This document shows, in pieces, positions 44,682 to 53,709 of a DNA stretch of 64,000 nucleotides (its first letter is position 1; every line of letters starts with the position of its first letter). The stretch is from contig VRUL01000009.1 of assembly GCA_019456145.1 (NCBI GenBank), forward strand, positions 1 to 64,000. Reading direction: 5' to 3'. The notes under the pieces were generated by a model that saw nothing but the letters and a program-made list of their open reading frames with translations, was not told where the DNA came from and ran no database searches. Source of the DNA: Planctomycetota bacterium (lineage in GTDB: Bacteria > Planctomycetota > Phycisphaerae > Sedimentisphaerales > Anaerobacaceae). The position numbers were made by a program, and so were the translations under genes.

Positions 44682-45170
44682 ATGAGAAACGCAATTAGAA
44701 AAAAAACAGCAATGTTGGGTATTTTGGTCTTGGTGATTGTTTGTGCATCGATGGTTTATTCACACTGTCAAATACCGTGCGGGATTTATAATGACCCCGC
44801 TCGCTTTGATATGATTGCCGAGCACACGACCACAATTGAAAAGTCGATGAAACAAATAACAGATTTATCGAAGCAAAAAAAGCCCGACATGAATCAGATT
44901 GTTCGCTGGGTTCAGAATAAGGAAAAACACGCCGACGAGTTGAGCCACATCGTTACGTACTACTTTATGGCACAACGCATCAAGCCGGTTGGTGACATCA
45001 AGAGTAAGGCTTACGAAGAGTACATCAGGAAACTGACATTACTACACCGGATGCTTGTTTACACTATGAAAGCCAGGCAGACAACCGACCTTTCAAATGT
45101 TGAAAAGCTAAAGACGTTGTTAGCTGAATTTAAAACTGCGTATTTTCAGGCCGGTACTCATGGACATTGA
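44682..45170 (+). CDS. sodN: nickel superoxide dismutase with signal peptide
   Basis: 162 residues from ATG 44682 (AAAGGGGAAG upstream). The nickel hook HCQIPCGIYND begins at residue 28, directly after a Sec-type signal sequence (AMLGILVLVIVCASMVYS). The rest is the helical bundle, with EHTTTIEKSMKQI and KEKHADELSHIV. In NiSOD the free N-terminal His, Cys2 and Cys6 bind nickel. Here signal peptidase cleaving after VYS would release exactly that His, so the enzyme should mature outside the cytoplasm. No sodX-type protease gene is adjacent. Confidence 0.9.
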   Translation: MRNAIRKKTAMLGILVLVIVCASMVYSHCQIPCGIYNDPARFDMIAEHTTTIEKSMKQITDLSKQKKPDMNQIVRWVQNKEKHADELSHIVTYYFMAQRIKPVGDIKSKAYEEYIRKLTLLHRMLVYTMKARQTTDLSNVEKLKTLLAEFKTAYFQAGTHGH

Positions 45171-45202
45171 GTGATTTGCTTAAATAGGTGAATAAACTTA
45201 TG

Positions 45203-46936
45203 GATACCGATTTGTCTTTCCAGAAGAACAATGACCTTTCTATTGTTTTATGCGGTCAGGCCGGTCAGGGTATCCAGACTGTCGAGTATCTCTTAACGAG
45301 AATTTTCAAACTTGCCGGTTATAACGTTTTTGCTACAAAAGAATATATGTCGCGTATTCGTGGCGGCACAAACTCTACTGAAATACGGGTATCTTCAGAG
45401 TTTGTCGGCGCTTCGGTAAACAGGATCGATATTCTTATTCCTCTTGACCGTGGTGCTGTCGGCCATGTCGAAAAAAGAATTTCTCCGCAGACAATCATCC
45501 TGGCGGAAAAAGAGACCATAGCTGACGATTTTGACCAAACCAGGCACAAGTTTATTGATGTGCCGTTTGCCAAAACAGCTTCTGATATTGGCAACAAGAT
45601 TTATTCCAATGTGGTTGCCGTAGGGACAATTGCCGGTCTGTTTGGAGTGGAGTGGCAAACAATCAGCAAATACGTGAAACAGTATTTTTCTGCAAAACCC
45701 GAGGATGTTGTACAAAGTAATATTACCGCAGCAAAGGAAGGCTTCACCCTTGCCACCGGTTTAATCAATTCCTCCGAAATCAAGATTGATATTCGCAACG
45801 ATACTAAAGTTAAAGGCCAAATTCTTTTAAGTGGCGCCGAAGCCGTCGCTCTTGGGGCCATAGCCGGGGGCTGTAATTTTATATCTTCCTACCCTATGTC
45901 TCCCTCAACCGGCGTGTTAGTATTTCTTGCCGGGAAGGCCAAAGATTTCGGTATAATAACTGAACAGGCTGAGGACGAAATCGCCGCGATTAATATGGCT
46001 GTTGGTGCCTGGTATGCCGGTGCAAGAGCGATGGTTACGACATCTGGCGGAGGCTTTGCCCTTATGATAGAGGGTTTGAGCCTGGCTGGTATGCTGGAAA
46101 GTCCAATTGTGATTCATCTTGCCCAAAGGCCCGGCCCAGCAACAGGACTTCCCACCAGGACCGAACAGGCCGACCTTGAACTCGCCCTTTATGCTGGACA
46201 CGGTGAATTTCCCAGAATAATACTTGCACCGGGAAAGATTGAAGATGGTTTCTACCTCACTCAAAGAGCATTTAATTTAGCTGACAAGTATCAGGTGCCG
46301 GTTTTTATACTCACTGACCAATATTTTGTGGATTCCTGCTACAACACAGATTTTCTTGATTTGTCAAACATAAATGTTGAAAAACATGTAGTAAAAACCG
46401 AAGTTGATTACGAAAGATATAAATTAACGGCAAACGGTATTTCTCCTCGGGGAATACCTGGATTTGGCCGGGGGCTGGTGGTGGTTGATAGTGACGAACA
46501 TGATCAGGCCGGACACATCACAGAAGACCTTGGTTTAAGAACCAAAATGGTGGACAAGAGACTAAGAAAGTTTGAACTCTTGAAGAAGGAAGTAATCCAG
46601 CCCGAATTGATTGGATCCGGGAGTTATAAGAACCTGGTAGTGTGCTGGGGTTCGACTTACAATATCGTAAAGGAAGCTGTTAAAAATCTCGGCAGAGATG
46701 ATATCGCGGCTTTACACTTCAAACAAGTTTATCCCCTGCCCGGTGAAACGATGGAGTATCTTCAAAGAGCCGAGAAAACGATAATCGTTGAGAACAACGC
46801 AACCGCTCAATTTGCCAGGTTGATAAGACTTAACACGGGGATTGATATTGAAAATAGAATCTTAAAGTATAACGGCTTGAGTTTTTCTGTCGAAGAGTTG
46901 ACGGAAGAATTGAATGGCATGTTGGATCATGGGTAA
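45203..46936 (+). CDS. 2-oxoacid:ferredoxin oxidoreductase, fused gamma-alpha subunit
   Basis: 577 residues from ATG 45203; a GTG at 45188 is also possible. The N-terminal gamma domain has [19 protein letters not shown] and [15 protein letters not shown]. From about residue 215 comes the alpha (pyrimidine-binding) domain with [20 protein letters not shown] and [11 protein letters not shown]. The final domain includes [16 protein letters not shown]. With the beta subunit it forms the two-subunit OFOR that oxidatively decarboxylates 2-oxoacids to acyl-CoA and reduces ferredoxin. Confidence 0.9.
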   Translation, partial: DTDLSFQKNNDLSIVLCGQAGQGIQTVEYLLTRIFKLAGYNVFATKEYMSRIRGGTNSTEIRVSSEFVGASVNRIDILIPLDRGAVGHVEKRISPQTIILAEKETIADDFDQTRHKFIDVPFAKTASDIGNKIYSNVVAVGTIAGLFGVEWQTISKYVKQYFSAKPEDVVQSNITAAKEGFTLATGLINSSEIKIDIRNDTKVKGQILLSGAEAVALGAIAGGCNFISSYPMSPSTGVLVFLAGKAKDFGIITEQAEDEIAAINMAVGAWYAGARAMVTTSGGGFALMIEGLSLAGMLESPIVIHLAQRPGPATGLPTRTEQADLELALYAGHGEFPRIILAPGKIEDGFYLTQRAFNLADKYQVPVFILTDQYFVDSCYNTDFLDLSNINVEKHVVKTEVDYERYKLTANGISPRGIPGFGRGLVVVDSDEHDQAGHITEDLGLRTKMVDKRLRKFELLKKEVIQPELIGSGSYKNLVVCWGSTYNIVKEAVKNLGRDDIAALHFKQVYPLPGETMEYLQRAEKTIIVENNATAQFARLIRLNTGIDIENRILKYNGLSFSVEELTEELNGMLDHG

Positions 46937-47810
46937 AACTATGGATGCTCAAATATTTGATATGGATAACATTGACGTTGCATGGTGTCCGGGTTGTGGG
47001 AACTTCCCCATTCTTATGATACTAAAAAAAGCTTTAGCTGAGTTAGAAGTTGAACCGGCAAATCTTGTGCTGGTTTCAGGTATCGGCCAGGCGGCAAAGA
47101 TTCCTCATTACTTCAAGACAAATGTATTCAATGGATTGCACGGCCGAGCCTTGCCGCCTGCCACGGCAATAAAAGCAGCTAATCCTGCTCTTGCTGTAAT
47201 AGCCCAAAGCGGCGACGGCGACATGTATGGTGAGGGAGGTAATCACTTTTTACATACGATACGCAGAAATCCTGATATAACAAATATCGTTCATAATAAC
47301 ATGGTTTATGGCCTAACAAAGGGACAAGCTTCACCGACCAGTCAAATGGGTTTTAGAACGCCCGTACAAGTCAATGGTGTCTTTCTCGAACCATTTAACC
47401 CTCTGGCCGTCGCTATCGCTCTGAACGCCGGTTTTGTCGCAAGGGCCTTTGCCGGAGATAGTGAACAAACAAAAGAAATACTGAAAAAGGCAATTAAACA
47501 TAAAGGCTATGCCCTGGTTGATATATTTCAGCCTTGTCCCTCATTTAACAAACTTAATACCTATCAGTGGTTTAAAGAACACACATATTATCTTGAAGAT
47601 TCGCACGACCAATATGACAGAAATGAAGCCTTCAAGAGAGCGACGGAAACAGAAAAATTATCACTGGGAATCTTTTATATAAACCCTGACAAAAAGACTT
47701 TTGAAGAAAATATCGGCACATATCAGGAAAATCAACAACCTTTGTACGAGCGTAAACCGGACATTGGGAAATTGCGTAATCTGATTGAAACATTCAAAAT
47801 TGCAGATTAG
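46929..47810 (+). CDS. 2-oxoacid:ferredoxin oxidoreductase, beta subunit
   Basis: About 293 residues from ATG 46929; upstream ATG 46914 and downstream ATG 46941 are alternatives. [13 protein letters not shown] holds iron-sulfur Cys residues, and [16 protein letters not shown] with [16 protein letters not shown] is the thiamine diphosphate and Mg site. It overlaps the gamma-alpha gene. No separate ferredoxin-like delta subunit is encoded here; the small ferredoxin at 38161 could be the acceptor. Confidence 0.9.
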   Translation: MGKTMDAQIFDMDNIDVAWCPGCGNFPILMILKKALAELEVEPANLVLVSGIGQAAKIPHYFKTNVFNGLHGRALPPATAIKAANPALAVIAQSGDGDMYGEGGNHFLHTIRRNPDITNIVHNNMVYGLTKGQASPTSQMGFRTPVQVNGVFLEPFNPLAVAIALNAGFVARAFAGDSEQTKEILKKAIKHKGYALVDIFQPCPSFNKLNTYQWFKEHTYYLEDSHDQYDRNEAFKRATETEKLSLGIFYINPDKKTFEENIGTYQENQQPLYERKPDIGKLRNLIETFKIAD

Positions 47811-47940
47811 AAAGGCTTAAAGGGAATTTTGCCTGGGCAACAGTAAAATTAACTATATGGACGAATAAGATTAAAGGCCTGCATGAAAACGATTTTTTTA
47901 TTAATTGCTAAGATTAAATAACTTTAGCAGTTAACATACA

Positions 47941-47983
47941 CAGTAGTGATTTACACATTTTCAAAATGTCGACATTACTGCTG
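47941..47983 (+). terminator. imperfect hairpin between korB-like gene and kinase
   Basis: CAGTAGTGATTTACACATTTT pairs imperfectly with AAAATGTCGACATTACTGCTG, 16 of 21 positions, followed by GGTTTTG. It may end transcription of the oxidoreductase operon before the kinase, or be a regulatory inverted repeat upstream of the kinase start at 48010. Confidence 0.4.
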
Positions 47984-48009
47984 GTTTTGCGTAGATAGAG
48001 GCTTAGACC

Positions 48010-50721
48010 ATGAAAAATAATAATGGTAAAGCAAAAGGATTTTTCGCAAAGCTGAGGTGGATTTATGGCCGGTCAATTGTGACAGAGACCAAATCAGAAG
48101 ACAATCTTACAGATAATGTCAATCTTAGCATAAAGTGGACAGGCCGGCCGACAAGAAGTGAAGCAGTCATACCAAGCCGATTCGTTATACAAGGATTTTT
48201 AGTCGTATTTTTATTCACAATAGTAATTCTTGGCAGTCTGGTTTGGTATACGTGGCGGTCGAATCAGCACTTGAAAGCGCTTGAAACCAAACACTTTAGG
48301 TTGCTTGAGTTAAGTGGGCAAATTATATACCTTGATGAAGTGCTTACTATGTCGGCAGAAGTGGCTGCTCATTCGGGCGAATTGGAGTGGGAAGATCGTT
48401 ACAGAATATATGAACCTCAGTTGGATAAAGCCATCAAAGAAGTTATAGAGCTGTCACCTGAGAAGTTTATGAGCGAGGCCATATATCAAACAGATGCCGC
48501 CAATATCAAGCTTGTGGCAATGGAATACCGGGCCTTCGATTTGATACGCCAGGGACAACAACAGGAAGCGGCAAAGCTGATCCATAGCCCGGAGTATAAG
48601 AACCAAAAGCAGGTTTACAGCGAGGGTATCAACGAAATAGCCAATGCTATTGACATCCGCGAGAAAGCCAGGCTCAAAAAAGAGCAGCGGATAGCTTTAA
48701 TAACTATTGTATTTCTTATTATTACTATGCCGCTTGTAGCATTCATCTGGCTTGCTGCACTGTGGATACTGAGAAGATATATTGCCGAGCGAAGGCGAAC
48801 GGAATTTACCTTGCGAATGAGCGAACAGTGTTTCAGTGCAATTGCGGACTACAGTTACTTCTGGGAAATATGGGTTAATCCGGCAGGCAGGCCTGTCTGG
48901 ACAAATCCCGCAGTTCAGCGGATTACCGGCTACTCAATTCAAGAGTTAATGGCTATGTCATACTATCCTGCACCGCTTATATATGAACAAGACCGGAAAA
49001 GAATGATCAAGGCATTCAATTCGGCCCTGGAAGGTACTATAGGAAACGAAGTCGAGTTTCACCTGGTCCGTAAGGATGGGGCTGTTATCTGGGCTGAGGC
49101 TTCCTGGAAACCTATTTATGACAAAAAAAATGCCTTTATCGGCTATCGCGCAAGTATCCGGGATATAACTGACCGCAAACGTGCTGAGCAGGAAGTAATT
49201 GAAACGCAGGAACGCTTCAGTGATTTCTTTAAAAACGCACCTATAGGCTTCCATATTTTTGGACCGGACCAGATTATTATTGATATTAATGATGCCGAAC
49301 TGGAAATGATCGGGTACAGTAGAGATGAGATTGTCGGCAAAAAAACATGGGCGGAATTCATAATACCAGAGGAAAGGCAACAGTTTAAAGAGCATTGGCG
49401 TAATATAATCTCGAAAGGACAGGTCATAAATCATGAGTATACACTTGTGCGTAAAGATGGACATCACATTAATGTAATATTCAATGCCTCATCCAGATTT
49501 GACAAAAATGGTAATCTTATAAGTACTCGCGGGAGCGTTCTGAATATCACGGAACGCAAGCAAATCAGTGAAGCCTTGCAAAAGTCCCAAGAGCGTTTTC
49601 GTACTCTTGTCGAAAGAAACCCTTATGGAATCCAGGAAATAGATGCTTGTGGGACCATAATCTATGCCAACAAGGCTCACCACGAGATGTACGGTTATCA
49701 GGACGGGGATCTCATAGGACGGTTAGTTACAGATTTCTTAGCCCTTGATTCACAACGTGATGAGTTGTCGGATTACCTGAAAGTCTTGGTAGAAGATCAG
49801 CCCCCACCCACCTTGTATTATCAGAAAATACTGACCGCGCATGGAGAAGAAAAAGATATTGAAGTAGCCTGGGATTACTTGCGAGATACGAAGGGACGTT
49901 TTACAGGATTTATATCGGTTCTGACCGACATCACCGAACGCAAACAGGCAGAGCAGGCACTTCACAAGCTAACACGGGAGCTTGATGCAAAGAATAAAGA
50001 GCTTGAGTCTATCCTGTACGCTGTCTCTCATGATTTAAAATCACCGCTTGTTAATATCCAGGGTTTTGGCTATGAGTTATCCCAAAGTTATGATTTGATA
50101 CGTTCTGCCCTTACGAGCGGGGAAAAAACTGCTGAGACGAAAAAGTCAATGGATATTGCTCTGAATGAGGATATTCCTAATGCATTGGATTTTATTTTGG
50201 CAAGTGGTACAAAAATGGATTCGCTTTTATCCGGCCTGTTGGATTATTGTCGTTTGGGAACGGCGGTGATGGACATAAAATCCATAGATATGAACACAAT
50301 GATGGCTGACGTGTCAGGAAATATGGAATACCAAATAAAAGAAGCAAAGGCTAAGGTTGATATAGAACCGCTTCGGCCTTGTCTTGGCGACTCTTCACAG
50401 ATAAACCGTATATTTACTAATCTTTTAACTAATGCATTGAAGTTTCTTGATGAGTCCAGACCGGGCCAAATACGAATATATGGCATAAGCCGGGATGAAC
50501 AGAATATCTATTGCATAGAGGATAATGGAATAGGTATTGCCCCTGAACACCTGGAAGAGATATTTGAGATATTCTATCAACTCGAACCCGAAAAGAGAAA
50601 AGGTGATGGACTTGGGCTGACTATTGTCAAACGTATAATTGATAGACATAATGGAAGAATATGGGTGGAATCGGAAGCGGGAAAAGGCAGTAAGGTTTTC
50701 GTGTCTTTACAAAATGTTTAA
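48010..50721 (+). CDS. membrane sensor histidine kinase with three PAS domains
   Basis: 903 residues, GAGG upstream of ATG. A first membrane helix (VVFLFTIVILGSLVWYTW, about 68-85) and a second (LITIVFLIITMPLVAFIWLA, about 232-252) enclose a helical sensor domain of about 145 residues. Three PAS domains follow (about 275-395, 400-520, 525-650). The kinase core has ILYAVSHDLKSPLVNIQGFG with the phospho-accepting His, NRIFTNLLTNALKFL, EDNGIGIAPEHLEEIFEIFY and GDGLGLTIVKRIIDRHNG. It has no receiver; the two single-domain receivers downstream are its likely partners. Confidence 0.93.
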   Translation: MKNNNGKAKGFFAKLRWIYGRSIVTETKSEDNLTDNVNLSIKWTGRPTRSEAVIPSRFVIQGFLVVFLFTIVILGSLVWYTWRSNQHLKALETKHFRLLELSGQIIYLDEVLTMSAEVAAHSGELEWEDRYRIYEPQLDKAIKEVIELSPEKFMSEAIYQTDAANIKLVAMEYRAFDLIRQGQQQEAAKLIHSPEYKNQKQVYSEGINEIANAIDIREKARLKKEQRIALITIVFLIITMPLVAFIWLAALWILRRYIAERRRTEFTLRMSEQCFSAIADYSYFWEIWVNPAGRPVWTNPAVQRITGYSIQELMAMSYYPAPLIYEQDRKRMIKAFNSALEGTIGNEVEFHLVRKDGAVIWAEASWKPIYDKKNAFIGYRASIRDITDRKRAEQEVIETQERFSDFFKNAPIGFHIFGPDQIIIDINDAELEMIGYSRDEIVGKKTWAEFIIPEERQQFKEHWRNIISKGQVINHEYTLVRKDGHHINVIFNASSRFDKNGNLISTRGSVLNITERKQISEALQKSQERFRTLVERNPYGIQEIDACGTIIYANKAHHEMYGYQDGDLIGRLVTDFLALDSQRDELSDYLKVLVEDQPPPTLYYQKILTAHGEEKDIEVAWDYLRDTKGRFTGFISVLTDITERKQAEQALHKLTRELDAKNKELESILYAVSHDLKSPLVNIQGFGYELSQSYDLIRSALTSGEKTAETKKSMDIALNEDIPNALDFILASGTKMDSLLSGLLDYCRLGTAVMDIKSIDMNTMMADVSGNMEYQIKEAKAKVDIEPLRPCLGDSSQINRIFTNLLTNALKFLDESRPGQIRIYGISRDEQNIYCIEDNGIGIAPEHLEEIFEIFYQLEPEKRKGDGLGLTIVKRIIDRHNGRIWVESEAGKGSKVFVSLQNV

Positions 50722-50754
50722 TTGTTAATCGCTCATCTGCAAGGAAGAAGAAAG

Positions 50755-51195
50755 ATGAAAAAAGAAGATGTCATTCTTATCGCCGAGGGTGATAAAAGGC
50801 ATTATGAGCTGATAAGGAAAAATCTGTTACGAGCAGGTATCTGTAATAAAATGCTCTGTCTTGCTGATGGCCAAGAGATACAGAATTTTCTTTTCGATAT
50901 GGACAATGGATCTAAAGGAGAACACGACAACCAGGAGTATATTTTATTGCTGGACCTCAATATCCCCGGAGTTGATGGAGTTGAGGTACTGGAGAAAATC
51001 AAGAAAGACACGAAGTTGAAGAAAATTCCTGTGATTATATTAACTGCAGCAGATGACCAGGATATAATTGAGCGATGTCATGACCTCGGGTGCAGTACTT
51101 ATGTAGTCAAGCCCGCGAAATCTGAAGATTTTGAAGAAACCGTTCAAAACATTGGGCACTTTCTTTCTGTTGTTGAGATAACATCGATTAAGTAG
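50755..51195 (+). CDS. single-domain response regulator (Rcp1/CheY type) 1
   Basis: 146 residues from ATG 50755 with AAGGAAGAAGAAAG. LIAEGDKRHYELIRKNL lacks one of the two usual acidic residues (EGD instead of EDD/EDN). LLLDLNIPGVDG holds the phospho-accepting Asp, then VIILTAADD and TYVVKPAKSEDF. There is no output domain. It resembles the receivers that accept phosphate from phytochrome-like PAS kinases. Confidence 0.88.
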   Translation: MKKEDVILIAEGDKRHYELIRKNLLRAGICNKMLCLADGQEIQNFLFDMDNGSKGEHDNQEYILLLDLNIPGVDGVEVLEKIKKDTKLKKIPVIILTAADDQDIIERCHDLGCSTYVVKPAKSEDFEETVQNIGHFLSVVEITSIK

Positions 51196-51211
51196 TTAAG
51201 GACTCCGGTTA

Positions 51212-51667
51212 ATGAAGAAGGATATAGTGATTCTTATTGCCGAAGATAATGCAGGGCACTTTCAGCTTATAAAGAAGAATCTGTGGCTGACCTGTGTTGA
51301 CAAGGAAATTCTCCAATTCAAGAATGGGCAGGAAATCCTGAACTTCTTGTTCAAGGCCGAAACCGAGACACATCTGGATGAAAAGAAGAAATACGTCTTG
51401 CTGCTTGATATCCGCATGCCTCAAGTTGATGGGTTAGAGGTTCTCAAAAGAGTCAAAGCCGATCAAAGGCTGCGAAAGATACCTGTAATCATGCTCACGA
51501 CAACCAGTGATGCAGACATGATAAAGCAATGCTATGAACTGGGATGCAGTTATTATTTGGTCAAACCTGTAGACTATCACCGTTTTATGGAGACGGTGCA
51601 GAGTCTTGGAGAATTTTTTTCGATGGAAGGTTTGAGGCTACCCTCTGTCAGCCAGGAAAGTGATTGA
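51212..51667 (+). CDS. single-domain response regulator (Rcp1/CheY type) 2
   Basis: 151 residues. LIAEDNAGHFQLIKKNLWL, LLLDIRMPQVDGLEVL, VIMLTTTSD and YYLVKPVDYHRF give all the expected receiver residues. It is a close copy of the preceding gene, 16 bp downstream of it, so the pair arose by tandem duplication. The output is probably by protein contact, since there is no DNA-binding domain. Confidence 0.9.
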   Translation: MKKDIVILIAEDNAGHFQLIKKNLWLTCVDKEILQFKNGQEILNFLFKAETETHLDEKKKYVLLLDIRMPQVDGLEVLKRVKADQRLRKIPVIMLTTTSDADMIKQCYELGCSYYLVKPVDYHRFMETVQSLGEFFSMEGLRLPSVSQESD

Positions 51668-51703
51668 AAGGTATTTTTGGGATTTCATTAAAGTGGCAGG
51701 GCC

Positions 51704-51817
51704 ATGGGAGAATTTGGCTCAATTGATGAGGCTTTGGAGTTTGAAATTGACAGAAAAATCCAGGCACAGGCTGTGTTTGAAATCGTATACGACAATGTAG
51801 CATTGAAGGAAGATTAG
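51704..51817 (+). CDS. 37-aa frame resembling a ferritin-like N-terminus
   Basis: ATG with GGCAGGG upstream reads MGEFGSIDEALEFEIDRKIQ, then AQAVFEIVYDN and stops. The pattern 'F.SIDEAL.FAI..E..A..FY' is the first helix of rubrerythrin-like ferritins. It ends before the second helix, so it is either a relic or an unknown small helical protein. Confidence 0.35.
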   Translation: MGEFGSIDEALEFEIDRKIQAQAVFEIVYDNVALKED

Positions 51818-51886
51818 ACGGCAAATCACTGACAGAGATGGTGTTATATTGCGTTTGATCTATATTTTGTGAAAAGGGAACGACGA

Positions 51887-52603
51887 ATGAGCAGGGAAAC
51901 AGAATCAAACCGGCTTCGCTTTTCAATTATAGTCCCTGTTCTAAATGAAGCCGAGCAAATAAATTCTCTTATCGAACATATACGTAGTCAGAGTTTTCAG
52001 CGATTTTATGAAATAATTGTCGTTGATGGCGACCTGCAAGGCAGTACGGTCAAAGTTATTCAAGACAAAGATCTGACCACCATTACAACCGAAAAAGGCA
52101 GAGGCCGGCAGATGAATGCAGGTGCCGCTGTGGCACGTGGAGAAATACTGGTTTTTTTACATGCTGATACGAGACTGCCGGATAACGCTCTGGAAAAAAT
52201 CGGCCGGATTTTGGAAGACCAAAAGTATGTCGGAGGAGCTTTTGATCTTCGAATAGATTCGGGAAGACTATTTCTCAAATACATCTCGGTTCGTGCCAGC
52301 CTCCGTTCCCGATTGAACAGGATACCTTACGGAGACCAGGCGATTTTTATAAGGAAAGACTATTTTGAACAAATCGGAAGATTCAGGGAAATCCCGTTGA
52401 TGGAAGATGTCGACCTGATGTGTCGTATAAAAAAAGACAGGAAGAAGATTTATATTTTACGTGATAAAGTGATGACTTCGGCGCGAAGATGGGAAAGTGA
52501 GGGTGCTTTTTACACCACGCTGAAGAATCGGATATTGGTGGGCTTGTTCTATCTTGGCGTTAGTCCTCACAAACTCGCAAGGTACTATAGGAGACATTCA
52601 TAA
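51887..52603 (+). CDS. TIGR04283-type arsenosugar glycosyltransferase (GT2)
   Basis: 238 residues from ATG 51887 (AAAGGGAACGACGA upstream). GT2 motifs are FSIIVPVLNEAEQINSLI, EIIVVDGD, GRGRQMNAGAAVARGEILVF and LHADTRLP. RIPYGDQAIFIRKDYFEQIG and FREIPLMEDVDLMCR are typical of the family TIGR04283, which is linked to arsenosugar biosynthesis. First gene of the operon; its TAA shares an A with the ATG of arsM. Confidence 0.88.
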   Translation: MSRETESNRLRFSIIVPVLNEAEQINSLIEHIRSQSFQRFYEIIVVDGDLQGSTVKVIQDKDLTTITTEKGRGRQMNAGAAVARGEILVFLHADTRLPDNALEKIGRILEDQKYVGGAFDLRIDSGRLFLKYISVRASLRSRLNRIPYGDQAIFIRKDYFEQIGRFREIPLMEDVDLMCRIKKDRKKIYILRDKVMTSARRWESEGAFYTTLKNRILVGLFYLGVSPHKLARYYRRHS

Positions 52604-53676
52604 TGGATACAAAAGCTGATGTGCTACCGTTTGATTCGAAATATGATTCTGTAAAAAAATATTATGGAGAGGTGGTTCAAAAAACTTCTGATTTAAAAAC
52701 GAACGCCTGCTGTAATTCAGAAAAGCTTCCCGGGCGTATCGGGAAAATTATGCCTTTGATTAATAACGATATCAAAGATAAATATTACGGCTGTGGCTCG
52801 CCGATTCCATTATGTTTAGAGAACCAGAAGGTTCTTGACCTTGGCTGCGGCACCGGAAGGGATTGTTATGTGATGTCAAAGCTTGTTGGCCGGAATGGAT
52901 TTGTTTATGGTATTGAGATGACCGAAAATCAAATAGGCATTGCCGAAAAATATATTAATAAGCAAATGGAAGCGTTTGGTTACAGCAGGCCAAATGTGAA
53001 GTATATCTTTGATTATATTGAGAACATACCGAAACACTTCGAAAAGGAATCATTGGACCTGGTCACATCTAATTGTGTTATCAATCTTACCGAAGACAAG
53101 GAGGTTGTTTTCAACAATGTTTATCAAGTGCTGAAATTTGGAGGAGAAATGTATTTTTCAGATGTCTATGCTGACAGAAGGGTACCATCAGAGATATCCT
53201 CAGATCCGGTCCTGCGAGGTGAATGTCTCGGTGGAGCTTTGTACTATAAAGACTTTGAGAGGATAGCCGGGAAAGTCGGTTTTTCTGATCCGCGAATTGT
53301 TTCAAGACGCCCAATTGAGATAGACAACAGAGAAATGCAGAATCTTGTGGGAAACGTAAAGTTTTATTCTATTACCTACCGGCTGTGGAAGCTCAAAGGT
53401 CTCGAAGACGCCTGTGAAGACTATGGGCACGTAGCTGTTTACGACGGACAAATACCCGACTCTCCCTTTAAATATAAGCTTGATGACGGGCACATATTCT
53501 ACAAGAACAAACCTGAAAGGATATGCGGCAATACGGCCCTTATGCTTTCTGAGACCAGATTCAGGAAATACTTCCAGGTATCAGGAAGTTTCAAAGAGCA
53601 TTTTGGAGTATTTGAGGACTGCTCGAATGTCGAACAGGATAATGCGTCTGGTTCCGGCACCTCAAGCTGTTGTTAA
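52603..53676 (+). CDS. arsM: arsenite S-adenosylmethionine methyltransferase
   Basis: 357 residues. The SAM motif is VLDLGCGTGRDCYVMSKLVG. Cysteines that bind As(III) in ArsM are present: NACCNSEKLP near the N-terminus, LVTSNCVINL in the core and GECLGGALY further on. A C-terminal extension ends SGSGTSSCC with a Cys pair, as in other ArsM proteins. It methylates arsenite stepwise; in arsenosugar producers dimethylated arsenic is the substrate for ArsS. Confidence 0.92.
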   Translation: MDTKADVLPFDSKYDSVKKYYGEVVQKTSDLKTNACCNSEKLPGRIGKIMPLINNDIKDKYYGCGSPIPLCLENQKVLDLGCGTGRDCYVMSKLVGRNGFVYGIEMTENQIGIAEKYINKQMEAFGYSRPNVKYIFDYIENIPKHFEKESLDLVTSNCVINLTEDKEVVFNNVYQVLKFGGEMYFSDVYADRRVPSEISSDPVLRGECLGGALYYKDFERIAGKVGFSDPRIVSRRPIEIDNREMQNLVGNVKFYSITYRLWKLKGLEDACEDYGHVAVYDGQIPDSPFKYKLDDGHIFYKNKPERICGNTALMLSETRFRKYFQVSGSFKEHFGVFEDCSNVEQDNASGSGTSSCC

Positions 53677-53709
53677 TTTATCTTAGAAAATAGGTGAAGG
53701 AAAAGGAAA

